From Macrolepiota albuminosa (Eukaryota; Basidiomycota; Agaricomycetes; Agaricales; Agaricaceae), in assembly GCA_027475525.1 (NCBI GenBank), contig JAMWFC010000120.1, forward strand, positions 310,001 to 374,000: a stretch of 64,000 nucleotides of DNA, written 5' to 3'. Each line of letters starts with the position of its first letter. The stretch's first letter is position 1. Below, in pieces: positions 44,682 to 54,964 of this stretch. The notes beneath the pieces were generated by a model. That model made no database searches, was not told the origin of the DNA, and saw nothing but the letters and a program-made list of their open reading frames with translations. A program made the translations under genes and the position numbers.

Positions 44682-45634
44682 TGATGACGCCCAAAGTTTG
44701 GTCAGGTAACAAATGTAACTAAAGTGTTACCGTACCAAGAGTGTGCGTTGGGCGCGCTATAAGTGTGTTGAGGAGTCCCGGGCAGGTCCCAGAGAACGCG
44801 TCTGTGAAAAAGGGTAAAAGTCGGTAACGGGGTCGGCAAGTGGTAAGCGCTAAGGTAAAGCGCCTAAGGAAAATGCGGTAAGTGAACACGGCAAGGGTGA
44901 GCGGCAAGAGCACGATAAGCTTAGCGAAGTTCTAAGCGTCGATAATGCCTGCCGTAGTTGCAAGGCGCGAGTATGTCGAGTGTTGGCGAGCGTCTACAAC
45001 TGCCGATGAGTTTGACGTTGCCGACCGTAGCGTAAATGAGCTCTTGAGCGTAAGGGAGACTGAGGAAAGGGGAGTAAACTGTGGTCTATTGTTCTGATGA
45101 TGTATGTACAAGTCGGTAAGTAATATATATACTACAAGGAGTTCACCGTCGCCAGTGGCTAATGACGCCAGAGTGCGGTAAACTGGAAAATTTCAAAGGG
45201 GTAGCTCCAACGGTTTCAGATCCCTACCGTCCATTCAAGAGCCTTAGCGACGCCAGGCAACAGATCGCGAAGCTAAACCATCACTCCATCACCCTTCTGT
45301 CTGTCAGAACACCTAAGCGACGTTGGGCGCCAAATCGAGACGGTAAGCGGTGTCAGACGCCAAGGTCAAACGCCAAGCTGTCCGTCAGTTTTTGATAGAT
45401 CATCAGGCTTCTCGCTAGGCGCTGTCGTCAGTGACTGATGCCATCTGTCAGTTGTCATTCTGTCTGCCGATCGGCGCTATCACTGATTGGATCTGCTTCT
45501 TGCCGTGCGCGGCCGTCGGGAATGGCTTAAAATGGGTAGAACGCGTGCGCTAAGTTCGGAACGAGTGCGGCAAGGTTTCCGGAGCCGGTGCCGAGCCTGC
45601 CGTTGATGCGCCTAACCTGTATAGGGTCCTATCA
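44682..45634 (-). repeat. B2 5' LTR (953 bp)
   Basis: TGATGAC...TATCA, followed by the target duplication ccgc. I counted 20 occurrences of TTRSCG/CGSYAA hexamers in it. One difference from the left LTR was seen. Confidence 0.92.
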
Positions 45635-46755
45635 CCGCTCCTGCAGGGCCCTCACCTCAATGCCCAATGACCGCCTGGATAGGAGAGAAAAGGTCGCTGG
45701 GGAGAAACATGCTGGGAAGGCCAGGGATGGGGTCTCCGTGGGCAGATGTGCCCTCTTGAAAGGCTCTGGGGAGGGACTGGGCGACATCCACCGCTTCCTC
45801 TTATCGAGGCACCCTCCATGACCTCCCTGCCCCTGGGTACCGGACTGAGTGCCCTGGCATGTGATCAACACCATGGGCCGGCCCCGGCCCCCCACCTGGA
45901 CGACCTCCCTCTCCTCTACCCCATTCTCTGGACCCTCTGCAGGCACCTCCTCTGGGCCCCCTTCTGGCTCTACCACCCAGCTCCTCTCCTCCACCCTCAT
46001 CCTCTGGGTCACGCCCCCCAGTGGCCACCCTGCTCTCACGAGACACAGTAGGCCCTCCACAACACTGAAACGGAACACCTCTCATGATTGAGGCAGCATG
46101 CCTCACACACGGATGTGTCCCTCTGGGTGGAGGGGCCCAGGGCCTTGAACAGACAGGACACAACATGGCAGGCACAATGTAAGCACTAGAAACGACATCA
46201 GCGGTGAATCAAAGGTATGAGAACACTTACTGGCCTGTTGCTAACGCACCATGCATGGGGAGGCAGGCCCTCTCAAATGCCTTCTGCAAAACGCCCTCCC
46301 ATGGGATCCTCTGGTCATCCAGGACCACTGAAATTGCTTCCGTGGCCATGCCGAAGTGACAGAATCAAGGGGCCACAAGGCGAGGTTGCAGAGCAGGATG
46401 GGGATGGGGGGCGCACAGTCATCCACATCAGAGCGGGCATGGAGCAACTAGGACCCGCCTCTGGGGTGGGCTCAGAGATTGGCCCAAAAGAATTGGGCAA
46501 ACCCACCCTGGGAAGGGGCTCCAGAGGCCGGCTAGAACCCGCCTCTGGGGCAGGAATATTATGTTGTTCTGGAAAAGGAAAATTAGTTGTAACAAGCAGA
46601 ACAATGCAGGGACACTCATGTTGCTGGACGAGCGCTGTCACATGCTCACAATCAAGCCAGCACTGGTATCTTGTGTCCCAGGCCTCCCATGCAACCAGGG
46701 GGGCAACTTCATTGGTGGGTGGAGGCATCAGGGAATGTGTTGGCATACGAGACAT
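45635..46755 (-). pseudogene. A1 antisense accessory gene, 5' part with Zn2Cys6 pattern
   Basis: Minus-strand gene remnant starting at ATG 46755, 89 nt from the LTR at 46844. The N-terminal frame (46755-46315) has MSRMPTHS and PPPTNE, then Pro-rich text. A later exon opens at 46185 directly after an acceptor (tttctag) with cysteines spaced C-x2-C-x6-C-x15-C-x2-C-x6-C (46185 to about 46080), which fits the Zn(II)2Cys6 consensus well. A TGA soon after is a probable CGA. Further on come a Pro/Ser region with SPSPSPEPFKRAHL (about 45760) and EVRALQER before the B2 insertion; the gene continues at 27362. The motif lies at the start of an exon, as in the B gene, which argues for homology although overall similarity is weak. 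Confidence 0.6.
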
Positions 46756-46843
46756 GATTGAGTTTGATGGTAAAAATTTTTTTTTTCAATATGTGTCAGG
46801 ACATGTGCCAGATCCATGCTTGGGCCCTGGCCTGGGCCACCGG

Positions 46844-47656
46844 TGTCACGACCCCTCCCCCGGGTCCACCTGGGGACACCTCCGGAACACCATCCGGGAC
46901 CCTCCCTCCAACCTCGCAGGACACGCCCCGCCATCACGACCACCGGCACCGCCATCACGTGCATCAAGGACCGCCATCAGCCGCCGCCAGCCCCGATCAA
47001 CGACCAGATCACATGACTCATTTCCGGCTATCACACATCACGCATCTCAACCCTCTCCATGCCAATTGATTGCGTGCTCCACACGCGTGATCCAGGTATA
47101 CAGTCTCTGCCCGCTACTCAATGACTCCCGGAACCCCGAGACCCGGTCCCGTAGTACTTATAGCATAGTTCCCTGTTGTATTTGCCAGTCTTGATATTAC
47201 ACTGCTTACTCTGTTTACATTGCATTACTTGGATTGTTGCATGCCCTCTATTTGACTGGTACGCATTGACTGGCACGCTTGACTGGCACGCTTGGATAAT
47301 CGCATGCTCTAAGACTGGTGCCCTCTATTTGACTGGTACGCATTGACTGGCACGCTTGACTGGCACGCTTGGATAATCGCATGCTCTAAGACTGGTACGC
47401 ACTTCGCGACTTTAACTTACTAACTTGGTCTCATCTTAGAACCTCCGGTTCACGACTCGACCCCCACCCGAACTCCCCAGTTACCTATCACCCAAAACCC
47501 CCAGACTGAGTTCCCTCTCCCGGAATTCCCCTGTCCACGTCTTGAACCCCGGAGTCCTAGCCCCGGAGTTCCAGACACCCGAGTATCCGTGGGTCAAGTC
47601 CGCATTGTAAGGGCGATCGCTTTCCTGGAAAGCCCCCAACTCAGCGGAACCTGACA
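46844..47656 (+). repeat. LTR of A2 (813 bp, 736 without the 77-bp duplication)
   Basis: tgtcacgacc...cctgaca. TATA-like ttatagcatag near 47158, inferred transcript start agtcttgatatt at 47187-47198, self-complementary PBS at 47657-47669. No purine tract precedes it at 46830-46843. Confidence 0.85.
47242..47395. repeat. Exact 77-bp tandem duplication in the A2 LTR
   Basis: Units start at 47242 and 47319 and are identical; non-coding. Confidence 0.92.
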
Positions 47657-47689
47657 TAATATCAAGACTCCCTCCTTACACCGTTTTTG

Positions 47690-50206
47690 ATGGCTATGTA
47701 TACTCACACTTACTACCCCACGGGCTACCAGACTGACCTCTACGGATGCCCAATACCCGATCATTACTCCACACAGACTTGCCCAATTCCCCCTAGTGAG
47801 GGCCCCTTTGCACCCACCCCCTACTACGGCTACCAGCGCCCTGTTCCCCAACCCCGAGAACCCCGAGGACCCCCCTCGTCACTACCCGGCCGCCGCTCCA
47901 CCCGCCTGAACCCCTCCCTCGCCAATGGGACGACGACGCCTCGAGGAGTATGAATGGCAATGGGACGAAGTACTCCGCTCACTCAGGATCTTGCCGGAGG
48001 ACTTCGCTCAACGGACAAGGGCGCTGCTCACGGAATTTGGGCACGATGACTTCCAAGGCACTCCAGAGGAATGGGCTCATTGCTTGGTCGAATTCGGGGA
48101 TCGCCTCACGTGAGGAGAACTTCTGGAGCAAATTATGGTAAAGTATAGACGCAATACGATCCTCCGAGAAGAATTGCAGCAGCTGCTCGACGAATTCCAC
48201 ACGTCCCCCTCCCCCTGACCCCTCAACGACCCCGCAGACCTGGGCCGCTCAATTCACATCTGGCGGGAGCCTCCAGAAACTGCCCCGGCAGCCTCCGCGG
48301 TCCCCACCCCGGAGCAACGACAACGGGAAGAGCGGCAAAACGCCTCGGCCATACTACGGTCCCTCAACCTGACGGGAGGGCTATTTGATCAGCCTGCTGC
48401 CCGCACGGTAGGCTTGTCAACTTGCCGTAGGGCTAACTCAGTTCCTAGCACCTTCAAGATCTGAGGACAGCCCCCGAGACCCCTGGAACCTCTCCCACAA
48501 ATGGACAACGCCCGACCCCCGGCCCCGGCAAACCCCGGTAGACCCCACGCGGACACCACTAGCACGGAAGACATGCTGTGCTACATCGACGAGCTCATGC
48601 GCGGCAACAACGAACCACACCCCGCGCCCGCCCCGGTACCGCCCCCTACGTCAGCCCCAGCCCCTCTGGAGCCCAACTTCCGCCGCGACCCCCCGCCCCA
48701 CTTCGACCTGTGGAACCCCCCACGGCCTCCGATGCAAGCATGACCCTCCCAGGTTGAACGTCCCCCGCACAACCCGGCACCTGACCCAACACCACCGAAC
48801 CCTCCCCGACCACCTCTGCCACCTCCAGCCAAACCTCGAGGATGACTCCCAGGCCCCCCGCCTCTGCCAGTCCCTGCGTGGAGACCCGGGCCTCCCCCTG
48901 GGACAACGGACCTCCCGGGCGCGGACCCCCAGGTGAGCCACCCGGAGGAGGCCCTCCAGGTGGGTGGGGTCCCGCCCTCGGTGCTTTTCCTCCACAAGGA
49001 GGGGGGGGGTAATCATTACTACTACTACTACAATGCCGGCCCTCCCCCCTGCAACACTGCCGGACTGGACGACGCTCGCGATGCCCTCGCCCGTGAAGGA
49101 CGTCTGGACATTCAGAAACCCGATGCATTCACGGGCTGGGACCCCTGAAAATGGCGTACATTCCTCACTCAGTGTCTCAATACGTTTCAGGCGAAACCAC
49201 TCACGTTTCAGGTTGACAGCTCCCGAGTGGCCTTTGCCGCCTCGTACCTCCAGGGGATCGCCTTCGACCACTACACGGCCCTCATCCAGTTCGACCCCAA
49301 CAACCTGGCACTCACCTGCTGGCAAGCCTTCGTCGACGAGTTCTCCAGGAAGTTCGGGATCTACAACACCGTGGCCGAGGCCGAGGACAACCTCTTCAAC
49401 CTCTGGATGCGCTCGGAAGAACGTTTCACTACCTTCATTGTATGTTTTGAGAAGGAAGCTTATGAGACAGGTTGGAACTACAGCGCCCTCCGGTATGCCC
49501 TCCGCCACGCCCTGCCACAACGTATCAAGGACATTCTCCGACTCGCCCCGAAACAACTCTCCTACGACGGATACAAGGCCCTCGTCATGCAGATTGACCA
49601 ACGCTACTGGGAAGACCGCAGCGAGTACTCGAACTCCTGACCCCCCTGGAACCCTAGGGGAGGACCTCCTTGGCCCTCCGGCAAAACCCCCAACCCCCAA
49701 AGTCGGAACCCCGGTCCCCCCACGTTCCCTGGCGGCCGACCCCCGGTGAGTTGCGGCCCGCCCAATGCTAACCCCGGCAGCGGCGTCTGCCCCCAGGCCC
49801 AACTCAACGCTGCTGTGGCCGCCCATGACCCGGGCGACGCACCAAGCCCCGAGGAACCCCCGGAAGACCCCGAAGACTTCGACTTCGACGACGAACGGGA
49901 CGAGGAGGCCCTCTGGGCCAACCAGCTTCAAAAAAAGGGGTGACCCTGGGTTGGAGTCCCGACGGATGTGCAGGAACAACGGAGAAGGGAGGGTATCTGC
50001 ATACTCTGTGGTGAGAAAGACCATTTCATCTCCGAATGCCCCAAACAACAGGTCATGGGACGTGCCACCTGGACCTTCAAAGGGGAGGACGCCACCTACG
50101 AGTATTTGGAAAACGACCTGGCGAACAGGTCATGGGACGTGCCACCTGGACCTTCAAAGGGGAGGACGCCACCTACGAGTATTTGGAAAACGACCTGGCG
50201 ATTTAG
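47690..50206 (+). pseudogene. A2 gag, decayed
   Basis: Collinear with A3 gag from ATG 47690: Pro-rich region, capsid (open 49227-49640), CCHC knuckle CILCGEKDHFISEC (about 49998-50039), stop TAG 50204-50206. TGA codons near 48110, 48743, 48845, 49638 and 49940 each replace CGA of A3. An N-terminal segment present in A3 is missing near 47780. The duplication at 50048 also shifts the end. Confidence 0.82.
50048..50201. repeat. Exact 77-bp tandem duplication at the A2 gag end
   Basis: Units start at 50048 and 50125, shifting the gag C-terminus and the gag/pol overlap. Confidence 0.92.
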
Positions 50207-50358
50207 ACCCGGAAGACGCCCTAAATTGCAGAATCGACCCTGACATCTTCTCCGCCCCGGTCTCACATCTTCGCTCTACAATACTCATACAGGACACCCT
50301 CATGGCTTATCTACCCTTCCACTCCTCGCACTCCCTCCTCCTCAAAACCCGCCTCACC

Positions 50359-50512
50359 CCCTCCGGAACCCCCCTCAACACCCTCGTTGACAGTGGCGCC
50401 ACCGACAACTTCATCGATGAAGCATGGTCTACCTTCCCTCCGGAACCCCCCTCAACACCCTCGTTGACAGTGGCGCCACCGACAACTTCATCGATGAAGC
50501 ATGGTCTACCTT
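50359..50512. repeat. Exact 77-bp tandem duplication over the A2 protease active site
   Basis: Units start at 50359 and 50436, so the DSGAT motif appears twice. This is a separate matter from the true second protease domain of family A. Confidence 0.92.
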
Positions 50513-50633
50513 TGCCCTGGAACCCGCCCAGCGACTCCCGGTCCCGGTACGGCTCTGCCTCTTCGACAGAGATGCCTCTACAGCGGGGGATATCACTCAC
50601 TTTGTGCGTATGCCCATTACTTTCACCAACGGA

Positions 50634-50787
50634 CAGACTCACACCCTCCGGATGTTGATAACCAAACTCCACCCTTCCACACCCCTGGTCCTAGGGCTCC
50701 CATGGCTCCACAGACTCACACCCTCCGGATGTTGATAACCAAACTCCACCCTTCCACACCCCTGGTCCTAGGGCTCCCATGGCTCCG
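50634..50787. repeat. Exact 77-bp tandem duplication over the A2 protease C-terminal part
   Basis: Units start at 50634 and 50711; identical. Confidence 0.92.
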
Positions 50788-50894
50788 AGACACCAACCCC
50801 CACATCAATTGGCGACATCTTACCCTCTGCCTGACCCGGGACCCAACGCCCGACGACCAGCAACTCCCCTTCGACATCCCCCACTCCCCAAACC

Positions 50895-51693
50895 TGTCAC
50901 GACCCCTCCCCCCCGGAACCTCCCCGGGACACCCCCGGAGTCCCATCCGGGAACCTCTTTCGTCAATCCCACAGCGCACCCCGCCCCCGCCGCTGCCGAC
51001 GCCGCCATCACACGCATCGAGGACCGCCATCAGCCATCAACGATCGCCATCAGCCAGCCCCCCGGAACCCCTGCATCACGGACCCCGGGATCACCCGCCA
51101 TCAACGATCAGATCACGCGGCTCGCATCCGGCCATCACGCATCACGCCCCACGCATCACAACCTCCCTCCGCACCAATTGATCGCGCGTCCCCACACGCG
51201 CGATCCCGGTATACAGTCCCCGGCCGCTACTCAATGGCCCCCGGAACTCATCCCAGACACCCCGGAATCCCGAGACACGATCCGTAGTACTTATAGTATA
51301 GCTCCCCGTTGTATTCGCTAGTCTTGATATTGCATAACTGTTACTTGGATATTGCGTGCCCTCTGTTTGACTGGTACGCCTCGTTTGGTACGCTTCGACT
51401 GGCACGCCTCGGTATTCGCGTGCTATAAGTTTGGTACGCACTTCGCGACTCTTAAGTTACTAACTTGGTCTCGTCTTAGAACCTCCGGTTCACGACTCGA
51501 CCCCCTCTAACTCTCAGCTACTCTCATCCAAAACCCCCGGACTCTAGTCCCCTCTCCCGGGATTACCCCTGTCCTCGTCTTGAACCCCGGAGTCCTAGCC
51601 CCGGAGTTCCAGACACCCGAGTATCCGTAGATCAAGTCCGCATCGTAAGGGCGTCGCTTTCCCGGAAAGCCCCCGATTCAGCAGAACCTGACA
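50895..51693 (+). repeat. 5' LTR of A3 (799 bp)
   Basis: tgtcacgacc...cctgaca. It contains 17 CCGG words by my count, 13 of them followed by a purine. It is the best-preserved A LTR in the window. Confidence 0.88.
51292..51331 (+). promoter_or_regulatory. Core promoter and inferred transcript start of A3
   Basis: TATA box tatagtata at 51292-51300, and 28 nt downstream of its start agtcttgatatt (51320-51331), the sequence complementary to the PBS. In the Tf1 model the transcript begins with exactly this sequence. Equivalent pairs occur in A1 (7841 and 7869) and A2 (47158 and 47187). Confidence 0.65.
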
Positions 51694-51706
51694 TAATATC
51701 AAGACT
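51694..51706 (+). promoter_or_regulatory. Self-complementary primer binding site of A3
   Basis: taatatcaagact directly after the LTR; 12 of its 13 bases pair with agtcttgatatt in the LTR (13 of 13 in A1 and A2). Confidence 0.75.
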
Positions 51707-51726
51707 CCTTCCTTACACCGTTCTTG

Positions 51727-54556
51727 ATGGCTACGTATACTCACACTTACTACCCCACCGGGTACCAGACCGACCCTTACGGACGCCCGGTACCCGACCA
51801 CTACTCCGCGCAGACCCCCCGCCCCGTCTACCCACCGGGTACCAGACCGACCCTTACGGACGCCCGGTACCCGACCACTACTCCGCGCAGACCCCCCGCC
51901 CCGTCTACCCACCCCTCCCGTACGAACCTCCATATCTCCACCGCCACTGGGCCCCCGACCTGTCCCTCTACGACCTGGGGCCCTCAGCCAGCTGGGCCCC
52001 TCCGCCCAATTTAGCCATGGCGCGACCCGTGGAGGTCCCCTCGTACCGGAGCATCCCCGGGGGCCTGCCGGAGACCCCACCTGTACCCAGTGGACCTCGC
52101 CCCCCGTGGAGGTCCCCTCGTACCGGAGCATCCCCGGGGGCCTGCCGGAGACCCCACCTGTACCCAGTGGACCTCGCCCAATTCCCCCCAGCGAGGGCCC
52201 CTTTGCACCCACCCCCTACTACGGTTACCAGCGCCCCGTCCCCCAACCCCGAGAACCCCGAGGACCCCCCTACCCCGACTACCCCCCTCGTCATTACCCG
52301 GCCGCCGCTCCACCCGCTCGAACCCCTCCCTCGCCAATGGGACGACGACGCCTCGAGGAATATGAACGGCAACGGGACGAGATACTCCGCTCCCTCAGGA
52401 TCTCACCGGAGGACTTCGCGCAACGGACGAGGACGCTGCTCGTGGAATTCGGGCACGACGACTTCGAAGGCACCCCGGAGGAATGGGCTCACTGCCTGGT
52501 CGAATTCGGGGATCGCCTCACGCGAGGAGAACTCCCGGAGCCAGCCATGGTAAAGTATAGGCGCAATACGATCCTCCGGGAAGAATTACAGCAGCTGCTC
52601 GACGAAGTCCACGCGTCCCCCTCCCCTCGGCCCCTCAACGACCCCGCGGACCCAGGTCGCTCGATTCACATTCGACGGGAACCCCCGGAACTGGCCCCAG
52701 CAGTCCCGGCAACCTCCACGGTCCCCGCTCCGGAGCAACGGCAACGGGAAGAACGGCAGAACGCCTCAGCCATACTACGGTCCCTCAACCTGACGGGAGG
52801 CCTCTTCGATCAACCCGCTGCTCGCACGGTAGGCTTGTCAACTCGCCGCAGGGCTAACTCCGTTCCTAGTACCTTCAAGACCTGGGGACAGCCTCAAAGA
52901 CCCCTGGAACCCCTCCCGCAAACAGACAACGCCCGACCCCCGGCCCCGACGAACCCCGGTAGAGCCCGGGTGGACACCCCTAGTACGGACGACACGCTAT
53001 GCTACATTGACGAGCTCACGCGCGACAACAACGAACAACGTCCCGCGCCCGCGCCCGCCCCGGCACCAGCACCGCCCGCCACGTCCGCCCCGGCCCCTCC
53101 GGAACGCAACTTCCGCCGCGATCCGCCACCCCACTTCGACCTACGGAACCCCCCGCGACCCCCGATGCAAGCCCGACCCTCCCGGATTGAACGTCCCCCG
53201 CGCAACCCGGCACCCGACCCAGCACCTAACCCCCCTCCGCCCGACCCGACACCGCCGAACCCTCCCCGACCGCCTCCGCCACCCCCAGCCGAACCCCGAG
53301 GACGACCCCCAGGCCCTCCACCTCCGCCACTCCCTGCGTGGAGACCCGGGCCCCCTCCTGGCAGGAACGAACCCCCTTGGGACAACGGACCTCCCGGGCG
53401 TGGACCCCCAGGTGAGCCACCCGGAGGAGGACCTCCCGGCGGGTGGGGCCCCGCCCTTGGTGCTTTTCCTCCCCAAGGAGGGGGGGGTAATCATTACTAC
53501 TACTATTACAACGCTGGCCCCCCTCCCCGTAACGCTGCCGGACCGGACGACGCTCGCGACGCCCTCGCCCGCGAAGGACGTCTAGACATTCAGAAACCTG
53601 ATGCGTTCACGGGCCGGGACCCCCGGAAATGGCGTACCTTCCTCACTCAGTGTCTTAATACGTTTCAGGCAAAGCCGCTCACGTTTCAGGTTGACAGCTC
53701 CTGGGTGGCCTTTGCCACGTCGTACCTCCAGGGGATCGCCTTCGATCACTACACGGCCCTCATCCAGTTCGACCCCAACAACCCGGCACTCGCTCGCTGG
53801 CAAGCCTTTGTCGACGAGTTCTCCGGGAAATTCGGGATATACGACACCGTGGCCGAGGCCGAGGACAACCTCTTCAACCTCCGGATGCGCTCTGAAGAAC
53901 GTTTCACCACCTTCATCGTACGTTTTGAAAAGGAAGCTTACGAGACAGGTTGGAATTACAGCGCCCTCCGGTACGCCCTCCGCCGCGCCCTCCCACAACG
54001 TATCAAGGACGTCCTCCGACTCGCCCCGAAACAACCCTCCTACGACGGATACAAGGCCCTCGTCATGCAGATCGACCAGCGCTACTGGGAAGACCGCAGC
54101 GAGTATTCGAACTCCCGACCCCCCTGGAACCCTAGAGGAGGACCCCCTTGGCCCTCCGGCGAAGCTCCCAACCCCCAAGGTCGAAACCCCGGTCCCCCCG
54201 CGTTCCCTGGTGGCCGACCCCCGGTGAGTCGCGGCCCGCCCAATGCTAACCCCGGCAGCGGCACCCGCCCCCAGGCCCAGCTCAACGCCGCCGTGGCCAC
54301 CCAAGACCCGGGCGACGCGCCAAGCCCCGAGGAACCCCCGGGAGACCCCGAAGACTTCGACTTCGACGACGAACGGGACGAGGAGGCCCTCCGAGCCAAC
54401 CGGCTTCAAAAGAAGGGACGACCCTGGATCGAGGTCCCGACGGATGTGCAGGAACGACGGAGAAGGGAGGGCGTCTGCATACTCTGTGGTGAGAAAGATC
54501 ATTTCATCTCCGAGTGCCCCAAACGACAGGTCATGGGACGTGCCACCTGGACCTTC
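51727..54556 (+). CDS. A3 gag (interrupted by Copia; end at 60140-60190)
   Basis: ATG 51727 lies 33 nt after the LTR. Two 77-bp duplications (51757, 52026) break the N-terminus; from 52106 the frame is open to Copia at 54557 (818 codons). Regions: a Tyr/Pro-rich N-terminus; a helical block (EEYERQRDEILRSLRI) near 52350; a very long Pro/Arg-rich linker; a poly-Gly/Tyr stretch (GGGGNHYYYYYN, about 53478); a capsid domain (PDAFTGRDPRKWRTFLTQC to LVMQIDQRYW, 53600-54090); an acidic DFDFDDERDEE patch; and a CCHC knuckle CILCGEKDHFISEC. After Copia it continues for about 16 codons to TAG 60188-60190. It is a structural protein of the particle. Confidence 0.88.
51757..51910. repeat. Exact 77-bp tandem duplication in A3 gag N-terminus
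   Basis: Units start near 51757 and 51834; the duplication shifts the frame after the ATG. Confidence 0.92.
52026..52179. repeat. Exact 77-bp tandem duplication in A3 gag
   Basis: Units start near 52026 and 52103, just before the long gag frame. Confidence 0.92.
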
Positions 54557-54914
54557 TGTTGAGAATCAGACTATCGTATTGTGCCTAAGAACAATATCAG
54601 ATTATTCCTCAGTCTGATATAAGTGACTATATTGAGATGACTGTACCTAAGAACAATATCAGATTATTCTACGGTTCAGTCAGTAACTGTATGTGTGAAT
54701 ATGAAAGTTCGCTCTCACCCTCAGTCCGATATAAGTGACTGAGGGTGCTCTACGGTAGGTCCATGTTTATATAGGTATGAGTGGACAATGGAGTCATTGT
54801 CCACAGTGTAAAGTATGTCGTACTGTATGAATGTGATAGTGTATGTCATTGGCCCTGACTGCGACCCTGTGTGAAGAGTGACTGTGTGATATTGTCGAGG
54901 TTTGATGCCCAACA
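54557..54914 (-). repeat. Copia 3' LTR (358 bp)
   Basis: tgttgaga...cccaaca on plus. In sense it is preceded by a purine tract (RC of ctcctcctcacc, 54915-54926), the PPT. Confidence 0.93.
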
Positions 54915-54964
54915 CTCCTCCTCACCACAGACACTCCTCCTCGCATGGAATCGCGGTGACGTGC

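Larger units (their letters stand above)
27363..45634 (-). mobile_element. Family B Ty3/Gypsy element, copy 2 (B2), young, carrying nested element C
   Basis: TGATGAC...CCTATCA with a perfect 4-bp target duplication ccgc (27359-27362 and 45635-45638). Without C and its duplicated gtctg both LTRs are 953 bp, and by eye they differ at one site only (aggcgac versus aggcaac, a CpG transition). Sense order on minus: LTR, tRNA PBS, gag, protease, RT/RNase H, integrase, antisense accessory gene (plus), PPT, LTR. It is nearly intact. Two 77-bp duplications interrupt gag/protease and pol and are probably assembly artefacts. Confidence 0.92.
7448..46843 (+). mobile_element. Family A Ty3/Gypsy element, copy 1 (A1), old and split by B1 and B2
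   Basis: Its pieces are 7448-11277, 22576-27362 and 45635-46843. In order they hold the 5' LTR, PBS, gag, two protease domains, RT, RNase H, integrase, chromodomain, then an antisense accessory gene. B1 (11278-22575) splits the first protease region and B2 (27363-45634) splits the accessory gene; both breaks rejoin exactly once the insertions and their 4-bp target duplications are removed. Compared with A3 it is riddled with C-to-T and G-to-A changes at former CpGs. No separate 3' LTR is visible: the next LTR (46844) leads directly into copy 2. A1 is the oldest A copy here. Confidence 0.85.
46844..50894 (+). mobile_element. Family A element, copy 2 (A2), truncated by A3
   Basis: 5' LTR, PBS, gag and the first protease region up to 50894, where the A3 LTR begins. 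Intermediate decay: at least five in-frame TGA codons in gag stand where A3 has CGA. The rest of the element should lie beyond A3, outside the window. Its LTR also sits where the 3' LTR of A1 would be expected. Confidence 0.85.
50207..50894 (+). pseudogene. A2 pol, 5' fragment with first protease
   Basis: Leader (DPEDALN-like), first aspartic protease with [15 protein letters not shown] and [12 protein letters not shown], cut at 50894 by the A3 LTR. Two 77-bp duplications (50359 and 50634) repeat the active-site and GLPWL segments and break the frame. Confidence 0.8.

Noticed and set aside
47242..47395. Repeat in the A2 LTR as enhancer repeats
   Set aside because: Exactly 77 bp and identical, absent from the A1 and A3 LTRs; attributed to assembly.
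50359..50512. A second DSGAT protease motif in A2 at 50359-50512
   Set aside because: It is an exact 77-bp duplicate of the first active site, hence probably an assembly artefact. The true tandem protease claim rests only on A3 and A1, where the two domains differ in sequence and are far apart.
53002..54502. Long minus-strand frames within A3 gag (for example 53582-54502)
   Set aside because: Shadow frames of GC-rich, Pro/Gly-coding gag; no domain and no conservation in A1.
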